Positions 1-6,176 of a stretch of 7,716 bases of DNA are shown here, piece by piece (the first letter of the stretch is position 1; every line of letters begins with the position of its first letter). Below the pieces are notes generated by a model, which was not told the origin of the DNA, did no database searches, and saw only the letters and a list, made by a program, of their open reading frames with translations. The position numbers and the translations under genes are program-made. Origin of the DNA: an uncultured Ilumatobacter sp. (GTDB lineage Bacteria > Actinomycetota > Acidimicrobiia > Acidimicrobiales > Ilumatobacteraceae); the NCBI GenBank assembly GCA_938049325.1, contig CALICC010000314.1, positions 1-7,716 on the forward strand, given 5' to 3'.

Positions 1-441
1 ATCGACCTCGACGCCGGCACGGTCACCGAAGACCAGATCGACGATCGTCCCGGCGACTTCGGCCGCGTCAACGATCGCATGGTGGGCCTCGATGCTCGCT
101 ACGGCTACCTCATGGCAATGGCAGGCGAAGGCAACAGCGAAGAGCCCGTGTTCGGCTCGGCGCTTTGGAAGTACGACCTCAGCACCGGCGCCTGCGACGA
201 GCACCAACTCGGCGATGGCGTGCGCGGCGCCGAGCCCGTGTTCGCTCCCGCGGCCAACAGCACCGGCGAGGACGACGGTTGGGTGATCAGCCTCGCCCAC
301 GACACGGCGAGCGATCAGTCACGGCTGTTGATCATCGACGCACACGACTTCACGGCGCCACCGGTTGCGACCGTCCACCTGCCACGCCGCGTTCCCTATG
401 GCGCGCACGGCAGCTGGGTTCCCGACAGCGCGATGGCCTAG
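1..441 (+). CDS. Carotenoid oxygenase family (RPE65/lignostilbene dioxygenase-like), C-terminal fragment
   Basis: The reading frame is open from the first base and ends in TAG at 439-441, giving 146 codons of the C-terminal end. Family members are non-haem Fe(II) enzymes that cleave a C=C bond in carotenoids, apocarotenoids or stilbenes with O2. The fragment shows the family's closing blades: a GxxDARYGYLMA-like strand, an 'EPVFAP' strand followed by 'EDDGWVISL', then 'LLIIDAHDF' and 'VATVHLPRRVPYGAHGSW'. The His at 406-408 (fragment residue 136, in GAHGSW) matches the last of the four iron-binding histidines; the usual GFHG is GAHG here. The other three histidines and the N-terminus lie upstream of the window. 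It ends 28 bp before the substrate-binding protein, so co-transcription is likely. The substrate (carotenoid or lignin-type stilbene) cannot be decided from this end. Confidence 0.9.
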   Translation: MDLDAGTVTEDQIDDRPGDFGRVNDRMVGLDARYGYLMAMAGEGNSEEPVFGSALWKYDLSTGACDEHQLGDGVRGAEPVFAPAANSTGEDDGWVISLAHDTASDQSRLLIIDAHDFTAPPVATVHLPRRVPYGAHGSWVPDSAMA

Positions 442-455
442 ACAAGAACGACTAC

Positions 456-462
456 GAGGGGG
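456..462 (+). promoter_or_regulatory. Ribosome binding site of the substrate-binding protein
   Basis: GAGGGGG lies 7 nt before the ATG at 470, in the 28-bp gap after the oxygenase stop. It is the clearest Shine-Dalgarno in the left half of the window. It decides the start at 470 against the longer open frame that begins at 365 inside the oxygenase gene. Confidence 0.75.
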
Positions 463-469
463 AAATTCA

Positions 470-1876
470 ATGAGAACGCATCACACCACCCGCCGTCTCG
501 GCGCGCTCGCCGCAGCGATCGGACTCGTCGCTGCATCGTGCGGCGGTTCCGACTCCGACTCGGGCACGACCGAACCCGAAGTCTCGACCGCACCGGTCGA
601 CTCGGCCGGCGAAACAGAACCGGAGGCGCCGACGACCGACGAGGCCGAGCCCGCTGACACCACTGACGAAACTGCGGACCCAGGCGACACCCCGGTCGAA
701 ACGGCGGCACCCGCCGGCGATGGAGGAGGCGATGGCGGGGGCGACATCTTCGACTTCGCGACGTACGGCCCGGCAACCGGGGAGCCGATCGTGCTCGGCA
801 TGGTCAACACCGAAGGTGCCCCCGGACTCGACTTCCCCGAAATGCGCACCGACACCGACCTCGCGGTCGAGTACCTCAACGAACACGGCGGCTTCGGCGG
901 CCGCCCTGTGGTGATCGAACACTGCGCTGCCGCCGGCTCGCCCGAAACATCACAGGCGTGTGCGCAAGAACTCACCGGCAAAGGCGTCGAGCTCGCGATG
1001 CTCGGCCTCGACCTCTTCCCCGGCTACGACACGTTCGGCGCAGCGGGCGTTCCGGTGGTCGGCGCACTCCCGATCCTCGCTCCCGACTACACCGCCGACG
1101 CGCTGTTCATCACGGGCGGCAATGCCACCACGATGACCGCCATGGTCGTGTTGGCCGTCGAGCACTTCGACGCGCAGACCGTCGGCATCATCAGCGCTGA
1201 CAACCCGGGCGCGAACAGCTCCGAGCAGAGCTTGATCGCAGCACTCGACAAAGCCGGGCTGACCTACACCTCGGTCAAGGGCGGCGACAACGAAACCGAT
1301 GCCGGCTTCCAGGGCCTGATGCGCGAAGCGAACTCCGACAATCCCGACATCTTGGTGTCGCTGTACGCGGACGCTGGATGCATCGGCACGATGCGCGGCC
1401 GCGTCGCCCTCGGCATCGAGACACCGATCATCTCCACTGCGATCTGCGGCAGCGCCGAGGTCATCGACGTGGTTGGCGACGACGCGATCGGATGGCACTT
1501 CATCGCGGTCGGCGGCCCAACCGACTCACCGTCACAGGACGCGTTCCAAGAAATCATCGAGCCGGTGTACGGCAGCGAAGGCGACGGGCTCGGCCTCGGT
1601 GCGTTGGGGATCACGCAGTTGATGTCGCTCGCCCGAGTGGCCAACCAACTCGCCGACGAGGGCGCAGAGGTCACCGGGCAGGCGATTTACGATCGGCTCG
1701 GATCGTCGACCGACATTCCCAACTTCCCGAACGACAGCGCACTCGTGTGTGGCACCTCCGACACGTACCCGAGCGTGTGCAACTTCGAGTTCCCGATCGG
1801 CCGATACGTCGAAGGCGGCGACGTCGAAACCGTTCCAGGATTCGACCTCGTGTCGGTCATCGACTACCTGCCGTGA
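470..1876 (+). CDS. Branched-chain amino acid-type ABC transporter substrate-binding lipoprotein
   Basis: 468 aa, a LivJ/LivK-like periplasmic-binding protein (Peripla_BP_6 type) expected to be anchored outside the cell membrane and to deliver a ligand to the permease encoded next. The N-terminus has basic residues (RR at 8-9), a hydrophobic stretch and a lipobox ending AASC, with C24 as the likely lipidated cysteine. An acidic Thr/Pro/Asp/Glu linker ending in GDGGGDGGGD covers about residues 25-90. The binding fold starts near residue 105 ('PIVLGMVNTEG') and contains 'LAVEYLNEHGGFGGRPV', typical of this family. Six further cysteines fall into three close pairs (152/164, 304/326, 427/437), suggesting disulfides. 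The ligand is not evident; such proteins bind amino acids, amides, urea or aromatic acids. The start is fixed by the Shine-Dalgarno at 456 and by the signal peptide. Confidence 0.93.
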   Translation: MRTHHTTRRLGALAAAIGLVAASCGGSDSDSGTTEPEVSTAPVDSAGETEPEAPTTDEAEPADTTDETADPGDTPVETAAPAGDGGGDGGGDIFDFATYGPATGEPIVLGMVNTEGAPGLDFPEMRTDTDLAVEYLNEHGGFGGRPVVIEHCAAAGSPETSQACAQELTGKGVELAMLGLDLFPGYDTFGAAGVPVVGALPILAPDYTADALFITGGNATTMTAMVVLAVEHFDAQTVGIISADNPGANSSEQSLIAALDKAGLTYTSVKGGDNETDAGFQGLMREANSDNPDILVSLYADAGCIGTMRGRVALGIETPIISTAICGSAEVIDVVGDDAIGWHFIAVGGPTDSPSQDAFQEIIEPVYGSEGDGLGLGALGITQLMSLARVANQLADEGAEVTGQAIYDRLGSSTDIPNFPNDSALVCGTSDTYPSVCNFEFPIGRYVEGGDVETVPGFDLVSVIDYLP

Positions 1877-1883
1877 CGTGGCA

Positions 1884-1899
1884 CTGAGCCTCAGCTCAG
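1884..1899 (+). other. Small intercistronic hairpin
   Basis: CTGAGC (1884-1889) and GCTCAG (1894-1899) form a perfect 6-bp stem with a 4-nt CTCA loop, starting 7 nt after the stop of the binding-protein gene. No T-run follows, so it is not a canonical intrinsic terminator. An inferred role is to protect the 3' end of the binding-protein mRNA or to lower read-through into the permease. It could also be chance. Confidence 0.35.
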
Positions 1900-1915
1900 C
1901 GGGCACGCGGTCAGC

Positions 1916-3886
1916 ATGATCGACTACGCATTCTTCTTGCTGCTCGGTTCGGCCGCGGGTGCCATCATGGGCGCGTTCGGTATCGGCCTCTTGATCACAC
2001 ATCAGGGGTCCGGGGTCGTCAACTTCGCGTACGGCGCGATGGCGAGTTGGACGGCGTACGTGTACGCCGACCTACGCCAAGGCGCGTATCCGTTTCCGAT
2101 TCCCGGACTGCCCGGCCGATATCACTTCGACGGTGACGTCGGTTTCCGCTGGGCGCTGCTGCTGTCGTTGCTCACCGCAGCAGCGGTCGGGCTCGCCGTC
2201 TACTTCCTCGTATTCCGACCGCTCTTTCGCGCACCCGCGCTGGCGAAGATCGTCGCGAGCATCGGCCTCGTCATCGTGTTCATCTCGTTGATCGAACAGC
2301 GCTTCCCCGACAACGCCGGCCTGCGCGTCGACCCGATCTTGCCGCGTGAGCCGGTCACGATCACGACCGACCTGACCGTGCCGCGCGACGGATTGTGGCT
2401 GCTCCTCATCGTGGCGTTGATCGGCATCGCGGTCTGGGCCACGTCGCGGTTCACGCGGATCGGCCTCATCACGCGAGCCGCTGCGGAAAACGAGAAGGGT
2501 GTGGTTCTCCTCGGCCACTCTCCCACGCTGATGGCGGCCGGATCCTTCGTCGTCGCCTCGCTGGTCGGCGGCCTCATCGTGATCCTCGCGTCGCCCATGA
2601 TCCAACTCTCGTCGCAGCTGTTCACGTTCGCGTTCCTGATCCCGGCGCTCGGCGCTGCACTGATCGGCAAGTTCCGATTCGTGTGGCCGACCATGCTCAC
2701 CGGCTTCGCCATCGGGATGATCCAGTCGTCGTTCACGAAGGCGCAGGGCGATTTCAGTTGGTTCCCGCAGTACGGCGCCCGCGAGGGCCTGCCGTTCATC
2801 GTGATCATCGTGGCCATGGTCGCGCTCGGCGAACGCGTCCCCGAACGCGGCGCCGTCGACTCGTGGAAGTTGCCCGCCGTTCCCTCCGCCAAGGTCACCC
2901 CGCAGAGTGTGGTGGTACCCATTGCGCTCGCCGTGTTCGGGCTCCTTGCGTTCGGCCCGCTGTGGCGCGGCGCGATCATGACGACGTTGATCGCCATCGT
3001 GTTGGCGCTCTCGTTGGTGGTCCTCACCGGGTTCGGCGGCCAGACGTCGCTCGCCCAGATGGCGTTCGCCGGGATCGCGGGGTTCTCGCTGTCGAAACTC
3101 GCGATGAACTGGGACATCCCGTTTCCGCTCGCGCCGATCTTGGCGGCGTTGATCGCCACCGCGTTCGGCGTGCTGGTGGGATTGCCTGCGCTACGAGTAC
3201 GCGGAGCCAACCTGGCGATCATCACGTTGGCGGGTGGCGTCGCGATCGCCGAGTTCGTGTTCAAGAACCCGAAGTACGTCGGCGACGCGTCGACGGGCGG
3301 CGCTCAGATCCCCAACCCGAGCCTCGCCGGTTGGGACTTCGGATTGATCTTGGGCACCAACGCGTCACGGCCGATCTTCGGCGTGTTCCTGGTCGTGGTG
3401 GTCGCACTCTTGAGCCTCGGCGTCGCCAATCTTCGACGCAGCGCGTCAGGGCGACGAATGCTCGCCGCCCGCTCGAACGAGCGTGCAGCGAACGGCATCG
3501 GCATCAACGTCACGATGGTCAAGCTCGAAGTGTTTGCCGTGTCGTCGTTCATCGCAGGCGTCGGTGGTTGCCTCATCGCGTACCGATTCGGCAGCGTGTC
3601 CGACGCGTCGTTCGGCACGATCGCATCACTGACGGCGCTCGCCGTTGCGTACCTCGGCGGCATCAACTGCGTGAGTGGCGCCATCACCTCGGGAGTGATG
3701 GCAACGGCCGGCGTTGCGTTCTTCGGCTTGTCGAGGCTCAGTAGCGGGTCGAGCGACTGGGAGGTCTTGATCGGTGGTGTCTTGCTGATCGTGACGGCAA
3801 TCCTCAATCCGGAGGGCATCGCCGGCGGTATCCGCACCAAGGTCGCCAACGCTCGCACTCGTCGCGTGGCCCTCGCCGCCGCCTGA
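1916..3886 (+). CDS. Fused LivH-LivM branched-chain amino acid-type ABC permease
   Basis: 656 aa, about the sum of two normal liv permeases, so both membrane halves are in one chain. The N-terminal half (about 1-300) is LivH-like: 'GVVNFAYGAM' at 33-42 is the family's hallmark, followed by several hydrophobic helices and a cytoplasmic-loop-like stretch near 181-200. A hydrophilic linker (about 303-330, containing ERVPERG) leads to the LivM-like half, with 'GQTSLAQ' at 375-381, 'ALRVRGANLAIITLA' and the ATPase-contact region around 510-541 including 'GINVT' at 529-533. The C-terminus 'EGIAGG' is also LivM-like. It follows the binding protein by 39 bp and probably shares its transcript. There is no strong Shine-Dalgarno before the ATG, but the predicted first helix begins immediately after it. 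No ATPase gene follows, so ATP-binding partners must be encoded elsewhere. Confidence 0.93.
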   Translation: MIDYAFFLLLGSAAGAIMGAFGIGLLITHQGSGVVNFAYGAMASWTAYVYADLRQGAYPFPIPGLPGRYHFDGDVGFRWALLLSLLTAAAVGLAVYFLVFRPLFRAPALAKIVASIGLVIVFISLIEQRFPDNAGLRVDPILPREPVTITTDLTVPRDGLWLLLIVALIGIAVWATSRFTRIGLITRAAAENEKGVVLLGHSPTLMAAGSFVVASLVGGLIVILASPMIQLSSQLFTFAFLIPALGAALIGKFRFVWPTMLTGFAIGMIQSSFTKAQGDFSWFPQYGAREGLPFIVIIVAMVALGERVPERGAVDSWKLPAVPSAKVTPQSVVVPIALAVFGLLAFGPLWRGAIMTTLIAIVLALSLVVLTGFGGQTSLAQMAFAGIAGFSLSKLAMNWDIPFPLAPILAALIATAFGVLVGLPALRVRGANLAIITLAGGVAIAEFVFKNPKYVGDASTGGAQIPNPSLAGWDFGLILGTNASRPIFGVFLVVVVALLSLGVANLRRSASGRRMLAARSNERAANGIGINVTMVKLEVFAVSSFIAGVGGCLIAYRFGSVSDASFGTIASLTALAVAYLGGINCVSGAITSGVMATAGVAFFGLSRLSSGSSDWEVLIGGVLLIVTAILNPEGIAGGIRTKVANARTRRVALAAA

Positions 3887-3893
3887 TCTCACG

Positions 3894-3907
3894 GAGTCCG
3901 CAGACTC
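3894..3907 (+). other. Weak hairpin after the permease gene
   Basis: GAGTC (3894-3898) and GACTC (3903-3907) flank a CGCA loop, 8 nt after the permease stop. The stem is only 5 bp and has no T-tract, so a terminator role is tentative. Its position between the presumed operon end and the next gene is what makes it worth recording. Confidence 0.25.
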
Positions 3908-3930
3908 ACTACGTGACGCGACGTGTGTGC

Positions 3931-3936
3931 GATCCT
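3931..3936 (+). promoter_or_regulatory. Possible -10 element for a leaderless TIGR03084-like mRNA
   Basis: GATCCT agrees with the actinobacterial TANNNT pattern at its conserved A and final T but not at the first T. It ends exactly 6 nt before the ATG at 3943, which would put the transcription start on the A of the start codon. No -35 hexamer is recognisable. It is the weakest of three similarly placed elements in the window. Confidence 0.3.
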
Positions 3937-3942
3937 TGCGGG

Positions 3943-4683
3943 ATGGTCACACCGATCACCGACGTTCTCGACGACCTACGGACCGAGTACGCCCGCATCG
4001 ATGCGTTGCTCGCATCGCTCACCAACGAGCAGTGGGAGACGGAATCGATGGCGCCCGGCTGGTCGGTGAACGACACCGTCCTCCACCTGGCGATGACCGA
4101 GGAGGCTGTGGCCCTGACGATCGCGAGCGCTGATCCGATGTGGACCACCCGCGATGTCCCGCTCGACGACTTCGTCGACCAGAGCGTGCGCGACCACGCA
4201 GCACCTGCGCCCCAGGTGTTCGAGCGATGGCGCGCCGCGACCGCCTCGTCGCTGGCCGCGCTCGAGCAGGCGGATCCCGACCAGTCGGTCACGTGGGCCG
4301 CCGCACCGCTCAAGCCCCGTACGTTGGCAACGACTCGCCTCGCCGAGCACTGGGCACATGCACTCGACATCGTCGAACCACTCCGACTCGACTTTCCCGA
4401 CACCGACCGGCTGCGCCACATTGCGTGGCTCGGGCACGCCACGCTGCCCTACGCGTTCGCGCTCGATGACCTGGAGCCCAACGAGGTGTTCTGCACACTC
4501 ACCGCGCCGAGCGGTGCCGTCTTCACCTTCGGACCCGCAGACGCGGCGTCCACGGTCAGTGGAGACATAGGTGCGTTCTGTCGAGTGGGAGCCCGACGCG
4601 TCGCCGGCGCCGACAGCGGTCTCGCGACGTCGGGTCCGCACGCCGACGCGGCGTTGCGGGTGCTGCGCAACTACGCCGCGTAG
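3943..4683 (+). CDS. TIGR03084-like metal-binding protein (DinB / mycothiol-dependent maleylpyruvate isomerase superfamily)
   Basis: 246 aa from the ATG at 3943. The N-terminal four-helix-bundle (MDMPI_N/DinB-like) domain covers roughly residues 1-150. Likely metal ligands are H48 (in 'TVLHLAM') and the ExxxH pair E135/H139 (in 'EHWAHALD'), the His-Glu-His arrangement of the superfamily. The C-terminal part contains 'DRLRHIAWLGHATLPYAFA' and 'LTAPSGAVFTFGP', which I recognise as characteristic of TIGR03084. Relatives in actinobacteria use mycothiol as a cofactor, but the reaction of this subfamily is unknown and I assign none. A longer version starting at GTG 3913 is possible; 3943 is preferred because family members begin just before the first helix and because of the -10-like element 6 nt upstream. 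Its stop is 3 bp from that of the convergent phyH-like gene. Confidence 0.87.
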   Translation: MVTPITDVLDDLRTEYARIDALLASLTNEQWETESMAPGWSVNDTVLHLAMTEEAVALTIASADPMWTTRDVPLDDFVDQSVRDHAAPAPQVFERWRAATASSLAALEQADPDQSVTWAAAPLKPRTLATTRLAEHWAHALDIVEPLRLDFPDTDRLRHIAWLGHATLPYAFALDDLEPNEVFCTLTAPSGAVFTFGPADAASTVSGDIGAFCRVGARRVAGADSGLATSGPHADAALRVLRNYAA

Positions 4684-4686
4684 CGA

Positions 4687-5622
4687 TCAGCGAGCTGCCG
4701 GGCGCGGTGGCAGTTTGTTGAGGACGTACCCCGTGTCGAGGCCGACCGAGGAGTCGGCGACGCTGAATCGTGTCACGCGTTGCGCATGCTCGGAGAGCTG
4801 CTGATGATCGGCGAAGGAGATTCCCGACACGATGGGCTCGCGAAACCAGGGCGCATAGAACTCGACGTTCGGAATCGCCCGCAGTTCGTCGGACAGGTTT
4901 GGCGTCCCGCCGTGCCAGGCGCGGACGTCACGAATCTGTACCGCCCCGGCGGGTGCCGGGCACACGGTGCTCAATCGCATCCATTCGGGCTCGTCGGCGA
5001 GCCGCGGGATGCGCTCCCGCGAGTGTTGGGTGCCGGGAATCTGGCGCGTGGGACCGTTGAGCGCGTGCTGGTCGAACGGCAGAAAGTTCGCACAGAGGTA
5101 CGGACAGGGCAGGTCGCGTGTGGTGAGCATCCCGCGCGGATCGTGGAACGAACTGAACGGCGTGACCTCACCGTCGACGCGGTCTCCCATGTCGGCATGC
5201 AGCGGTTGGTATTCGACCGCTCCGGGCAGACAGAAATCGCCGCTCGCCGAGCGCAGCATGTAGTCGGACGACTCGAAGATGGCGGTGATGATCGGCGTGA
5301 CGGTCGGGAGATCGACGAGCATCTGCCACTCGGGTCGATGCAGCATGCTGCGCGTCGTGCTCGACCCGCCGAAGGAGTATCGGTGCGAGCCGCGGTTCCC
5401 GGAGCGGTCCGCGTCGAGCGCCACGATCTCGCTCGCGACCTCGATGACACCTGCCCGCAAGAAGGCGATCTGGTCGTCGGTGAGCGCGTTGCTGACGACG
5501 ACGAAGCCATCGCGTCGGAACAACCGGACCGCTCGTTCGATCTCGTCCGGTTCGAGGATCTCGAGTCCGGTGATCCCGTTGTTCGCTACCAGGTGTTCGC
5601 GCAGCTCGGTCACGTCCGTCAC
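4687..5622 (-). CDS. Phytanoyl-CoA dioxygenase (PhyH) family Fe(II)/2-oxoglutarate oxygenase
   Basis: 311 aa, a usual length for the family. Members hydroxylate small molecules or acyl chains using O2 and 2-oxoglutarate, with Fe(II) held by a His-x-Asp...His triad. The triad is intact: H142 and D144 ('PLHADMGD') and H237 ('RAWHGGTPN'). R248, 11 residues after H237, fits the 2-oxoglutarate-binding arginine, the same spacing as H264/R275 of human PHYH. The N-terminal 'FRRDGFVVVSNALTDDQI' is the classic family opening. There is no signal peptide, so it is cytoplasmic. The start is GTG 5622; a second in-frame GTG lies three codons later, and an upstream in-frame ATG at 5637 is followed at once by a stop. 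The substrate is unknown. Its upstream region carries the tandem 36-bp repeat, and its 3' end abuts the convergent TIGR03084-like gene. Confidence 0.93.
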   Translation of the reverse strand: MTDVTELREHLVANNGITGLEILEPDEIERAVRLFRRDGFVVVSNALTDDQIAFLRAGVIEVASEIVALDADRSGNRGSHRYSFGGSSTTRSMLHRPEWQMLVDLPTVTPIITAIFESSDYMLRSASGDFCLPGAVEYQPLHADMGDRVDGEVTPFSSFHDPRGMLTTRDLPCPYLCANFLPFDQHALNGPTRQIPGTQHSRERIPRLADEPEWMRLSTVCPAPAGAVQIRDVRAWHGGTPNLSDELRAIPNVEFYAPWFREPIVSGISFADHQQLSEHAQRVTRFSVADSSVGLDTGYVLNKLPPRPAAR

Positions 5623-5628
5623 GCGCCA

Positions 5629-5634
5629 AACCTA
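5629..5634 (-). promoter_or_regulatory. Putative -10 element for a leaderless phyH-like mRNA
   Basis: On the minus strand TAGGTT fits TANNNT and ends exactly 6 nt before the GTG at 5622, placing the expected transcription start on the start codon. The AGG within it could alternatively act as a weak Shine-Dalgarno. The region where a -35 would sit is occupied by the first repeat copy and shows no TTGACA-like hexamer. Confidence 0.4.
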
Positions 5635-5644
5635 CATCTGACGC

Positions 5645-5716
5645 CTGAGTCCTTTTGGTTCCGGCACCCGCGCTACCCAGTGGGTCCTTTCGGTTCCGGC
5701 ACCCGCGCTACCCAGT
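5645..5716 (+). repeat. Two tandem copies of a 36-bp palindrome-ended intergenic repeat
   Basis: Copy 1 is 5645-5680 and copy 2 is 5680-5715, with an exact 35-bp period and only three differences between them. Each reads CTGRGTCC or GTGGGTCC at the left, a CGG/TGG-TTCCGGCACC core, and GCTACCCAG at the right, so the ends (TGGGT...ACCCA) are inverted repeats. The junction itself, ACCCA-G-TGGGT (5675-5685), is a perfect palindrome. A third copy lies at 6664-6699. The array fills most of the space between the VOC stop (5728) and the phyH-like start (5622). It resembles a REP-type element; a terminator role for the VOC gene is possible, but no T-run follows. Confidence 0.85.
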
Positions 5717-5727
5717 GAGCAGCGCGC

Positions 5728-6093
5728 TCAGCTCGCGTAGCTGACGACCTCGTACTCGATGCCATCGGGATCGTCGAAGTAGAAGCGACGCCCCGGTTCG
5801 TAGTCACCGTGGCTGTGAGGAGTGAGTCCTGCCGCCACGACCTTGGCCTCAGTCGCGTCGAGGTCGTCGACGAGGATGCCCAGGTGATTCAGGCGTTGGT
5901 TGTCGAACTCAACGGGTTCGTCGTAGGCGTACACCGCCACGTAGTCGTCGTCGGTGCCGACGTGCACGGTGGTGCCACCCTGTGACGACGCGCCGCGCCA
6001 GCGCACGTTCCACCCGAACAGGTCGCAGAGCAGATCTGCGGTCGCCGCTGGGTTGCTCACGGTGACGTTGGCGTGTTCGAGTCGTGCGGTCAT
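5728..6093 (-). CDS. VOC superfamily (glyoxalase / bleomycin-resistance-like) protein
   Basis: 121 aa, one vicinal-oxygen-chelate domain of two beta-alpha-beta-beta-beta modules. Module one starts 'RLEHANVTVSNPAATADLLCDLFGW'; module two has 'LNHLGILVDDLDATEAKVVAAGL' and ends 'FYFDDPDGIEYEVVSY'. Candidate metal ligands are H7, H70 and E115; the position matching the glyoxalase I module-one glutamate seems to be non-acidic ('YVAVYAY'), so a canonical glyoxalase I is unlikely. VOC proteins include lyases, isomerases, dioxygenases and drug-binding resistance proteins; the sequence does not say which. The ATG at 6093 is chosen because AAAGGAAG lies 8 nt upstream; a longer frame to 6162 would run through the promoter. 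The gene is divergent from soxR, with a SoxR-type promoter facing it, implying induction by redox-active compounds. Confidence 0.9.
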   Translation of the reverse strand: MTARLEHANVTVSNPAATADLLCDLFGWNVRWRGASSQGGTTVHVGTDDDYVAVYAYDEPVEFDNQRLNHLGILVDDLDATEAKVVAAGLTPHSHGDYEPGRRFYFDDPDGIEYEVVSYAS

Positions 6094-6101
6094 CTTGGCT
6101 A

Positions 6102-6109
6102 CTTCCTTT
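6102..6109 (-). promoter_or_regulatory. Ribosome binding site of the VOC gene
   Basis: AAAGGAAG on the minus strand, 8 nt before the ATG at 6093. It is a strong Shine-Dalgarno and fixes the start at MTARLEH rather than at the in-frame upstream ATGs. Confidence 0.75.
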
Positions 6110-6122
6110 GGTTCGTTTGGTG

Positions 6123-6151
6123 TTGAGTTCATTTGTACAATCTCAAGTAAT
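6123..6151 (+). promoter_or_regulatory. Possible soxR promoter overlapping the SoxR box
   Basis: TTGAGT (6123-6128) and AGTAAT (6146-6151) are spaced by 17 bp; the -10 matches TATAAT at four of six bases. The -10 falls within the SoxR dyad, so SoxR binding could repress its own gene. The hexamers are imperfect and this call is tentative. Confidence 0.35.
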
Positions 6152-6162
6152 GTTGAGGTCAA
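6132..6162 (-). promoter_or_regulatory. SoxR/MerR-type promoter of the VOC gene with 19-bp spacer
   Basis: On the minus strand, -35 TTGACC (6157-6162) and -10 TACAAA (6132-6137) are separated by exactly 19 bp. This overlong spacer is the hallmark of promoters activated by MerR-family DNA distortion. The E. coli soxS promoter, as I recall it, has the same layout (TTTACC, 19 bp, TATACT), with the dyad beginning at the last base of the -35 hexamer, as here. Expected transcription start is about 6125, giving a leader of about 30 nt with a Shine-Dalgarno. Confidence 0.8.
6142..6157. promoter_or_regulatory. SoxR operator (SoxR box)
   Basis: CTCAA (6142-6146) and TTGAG (6153-6157) form a perfect inverted repeat with a 6-bp centre. 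The enlarged 18-bp site 6141-6158 matches the enterobacterial SoxR box CCTCAAGTTAACTTGAGG at 14 of 18 positions, with all half-site bases kept except the outermost one. It lies between divergent soxR and VOC genes, inside the VOC promoter spacer. Confidence 0.87.
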
Positions 6163-6172
6163 GGGATATGTC

Positions 6173-6176
6173 GAGG
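6173..6176 (+). promoter_or_regulatory. Ribosome binding site of soxR
   Basis: GAGG lies 8 nt before the ATG at 6185. It supports this start over the much longer frame that is open upstream through the VOC gene. Confidence 0.6.

Noticed and set aside
365..469. Upstream extension of the binding protein to 365
   Set aside because: It would overlap the oxygenase gene and put 35 residues before a good signal peptide; the Shine-Dalgarno at 456 supports 470.
2200..3264. 354-codon open frame on - inside the permease gene
   Set aside because: Antisense shadow of a clear LivH-LivM gene; low-complexity composition and no domain.
2395..3744. 449-codon open frame on + inside the permease gene
   Set aside because: Arg/His-rich shadow translation of the high-GC permease in another frame, with no recognisable domain.
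3913..3942. GTG start for the TIGR03084-like protein
   Set aside because: It adds ten residues not typical of the family and has no upstream ribosome site; kept only as an alternative.
5635..5637. In-frame ATG upstream of the PhyH-like start
   Set aside because: The next codon is TAG, so it cannot start the protein.
5645..5716. CRISPR array
   Set aside because: Two directly abutting copies with no spacer and a distant third copy; no cas genes.
4780..5718. 312-codon open frame on + opposite the PhyH-like gene
   Set aside because: Antisense shadow; the minus strand encodes an intact oxygenase with all active-site residues.
6094..6162. N-terminal extension of the VOC protein by 23 residues
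   Set aside because: It would run through the SoxR-type promoter and ignore the strong Shine-Dalgarno before 6093.
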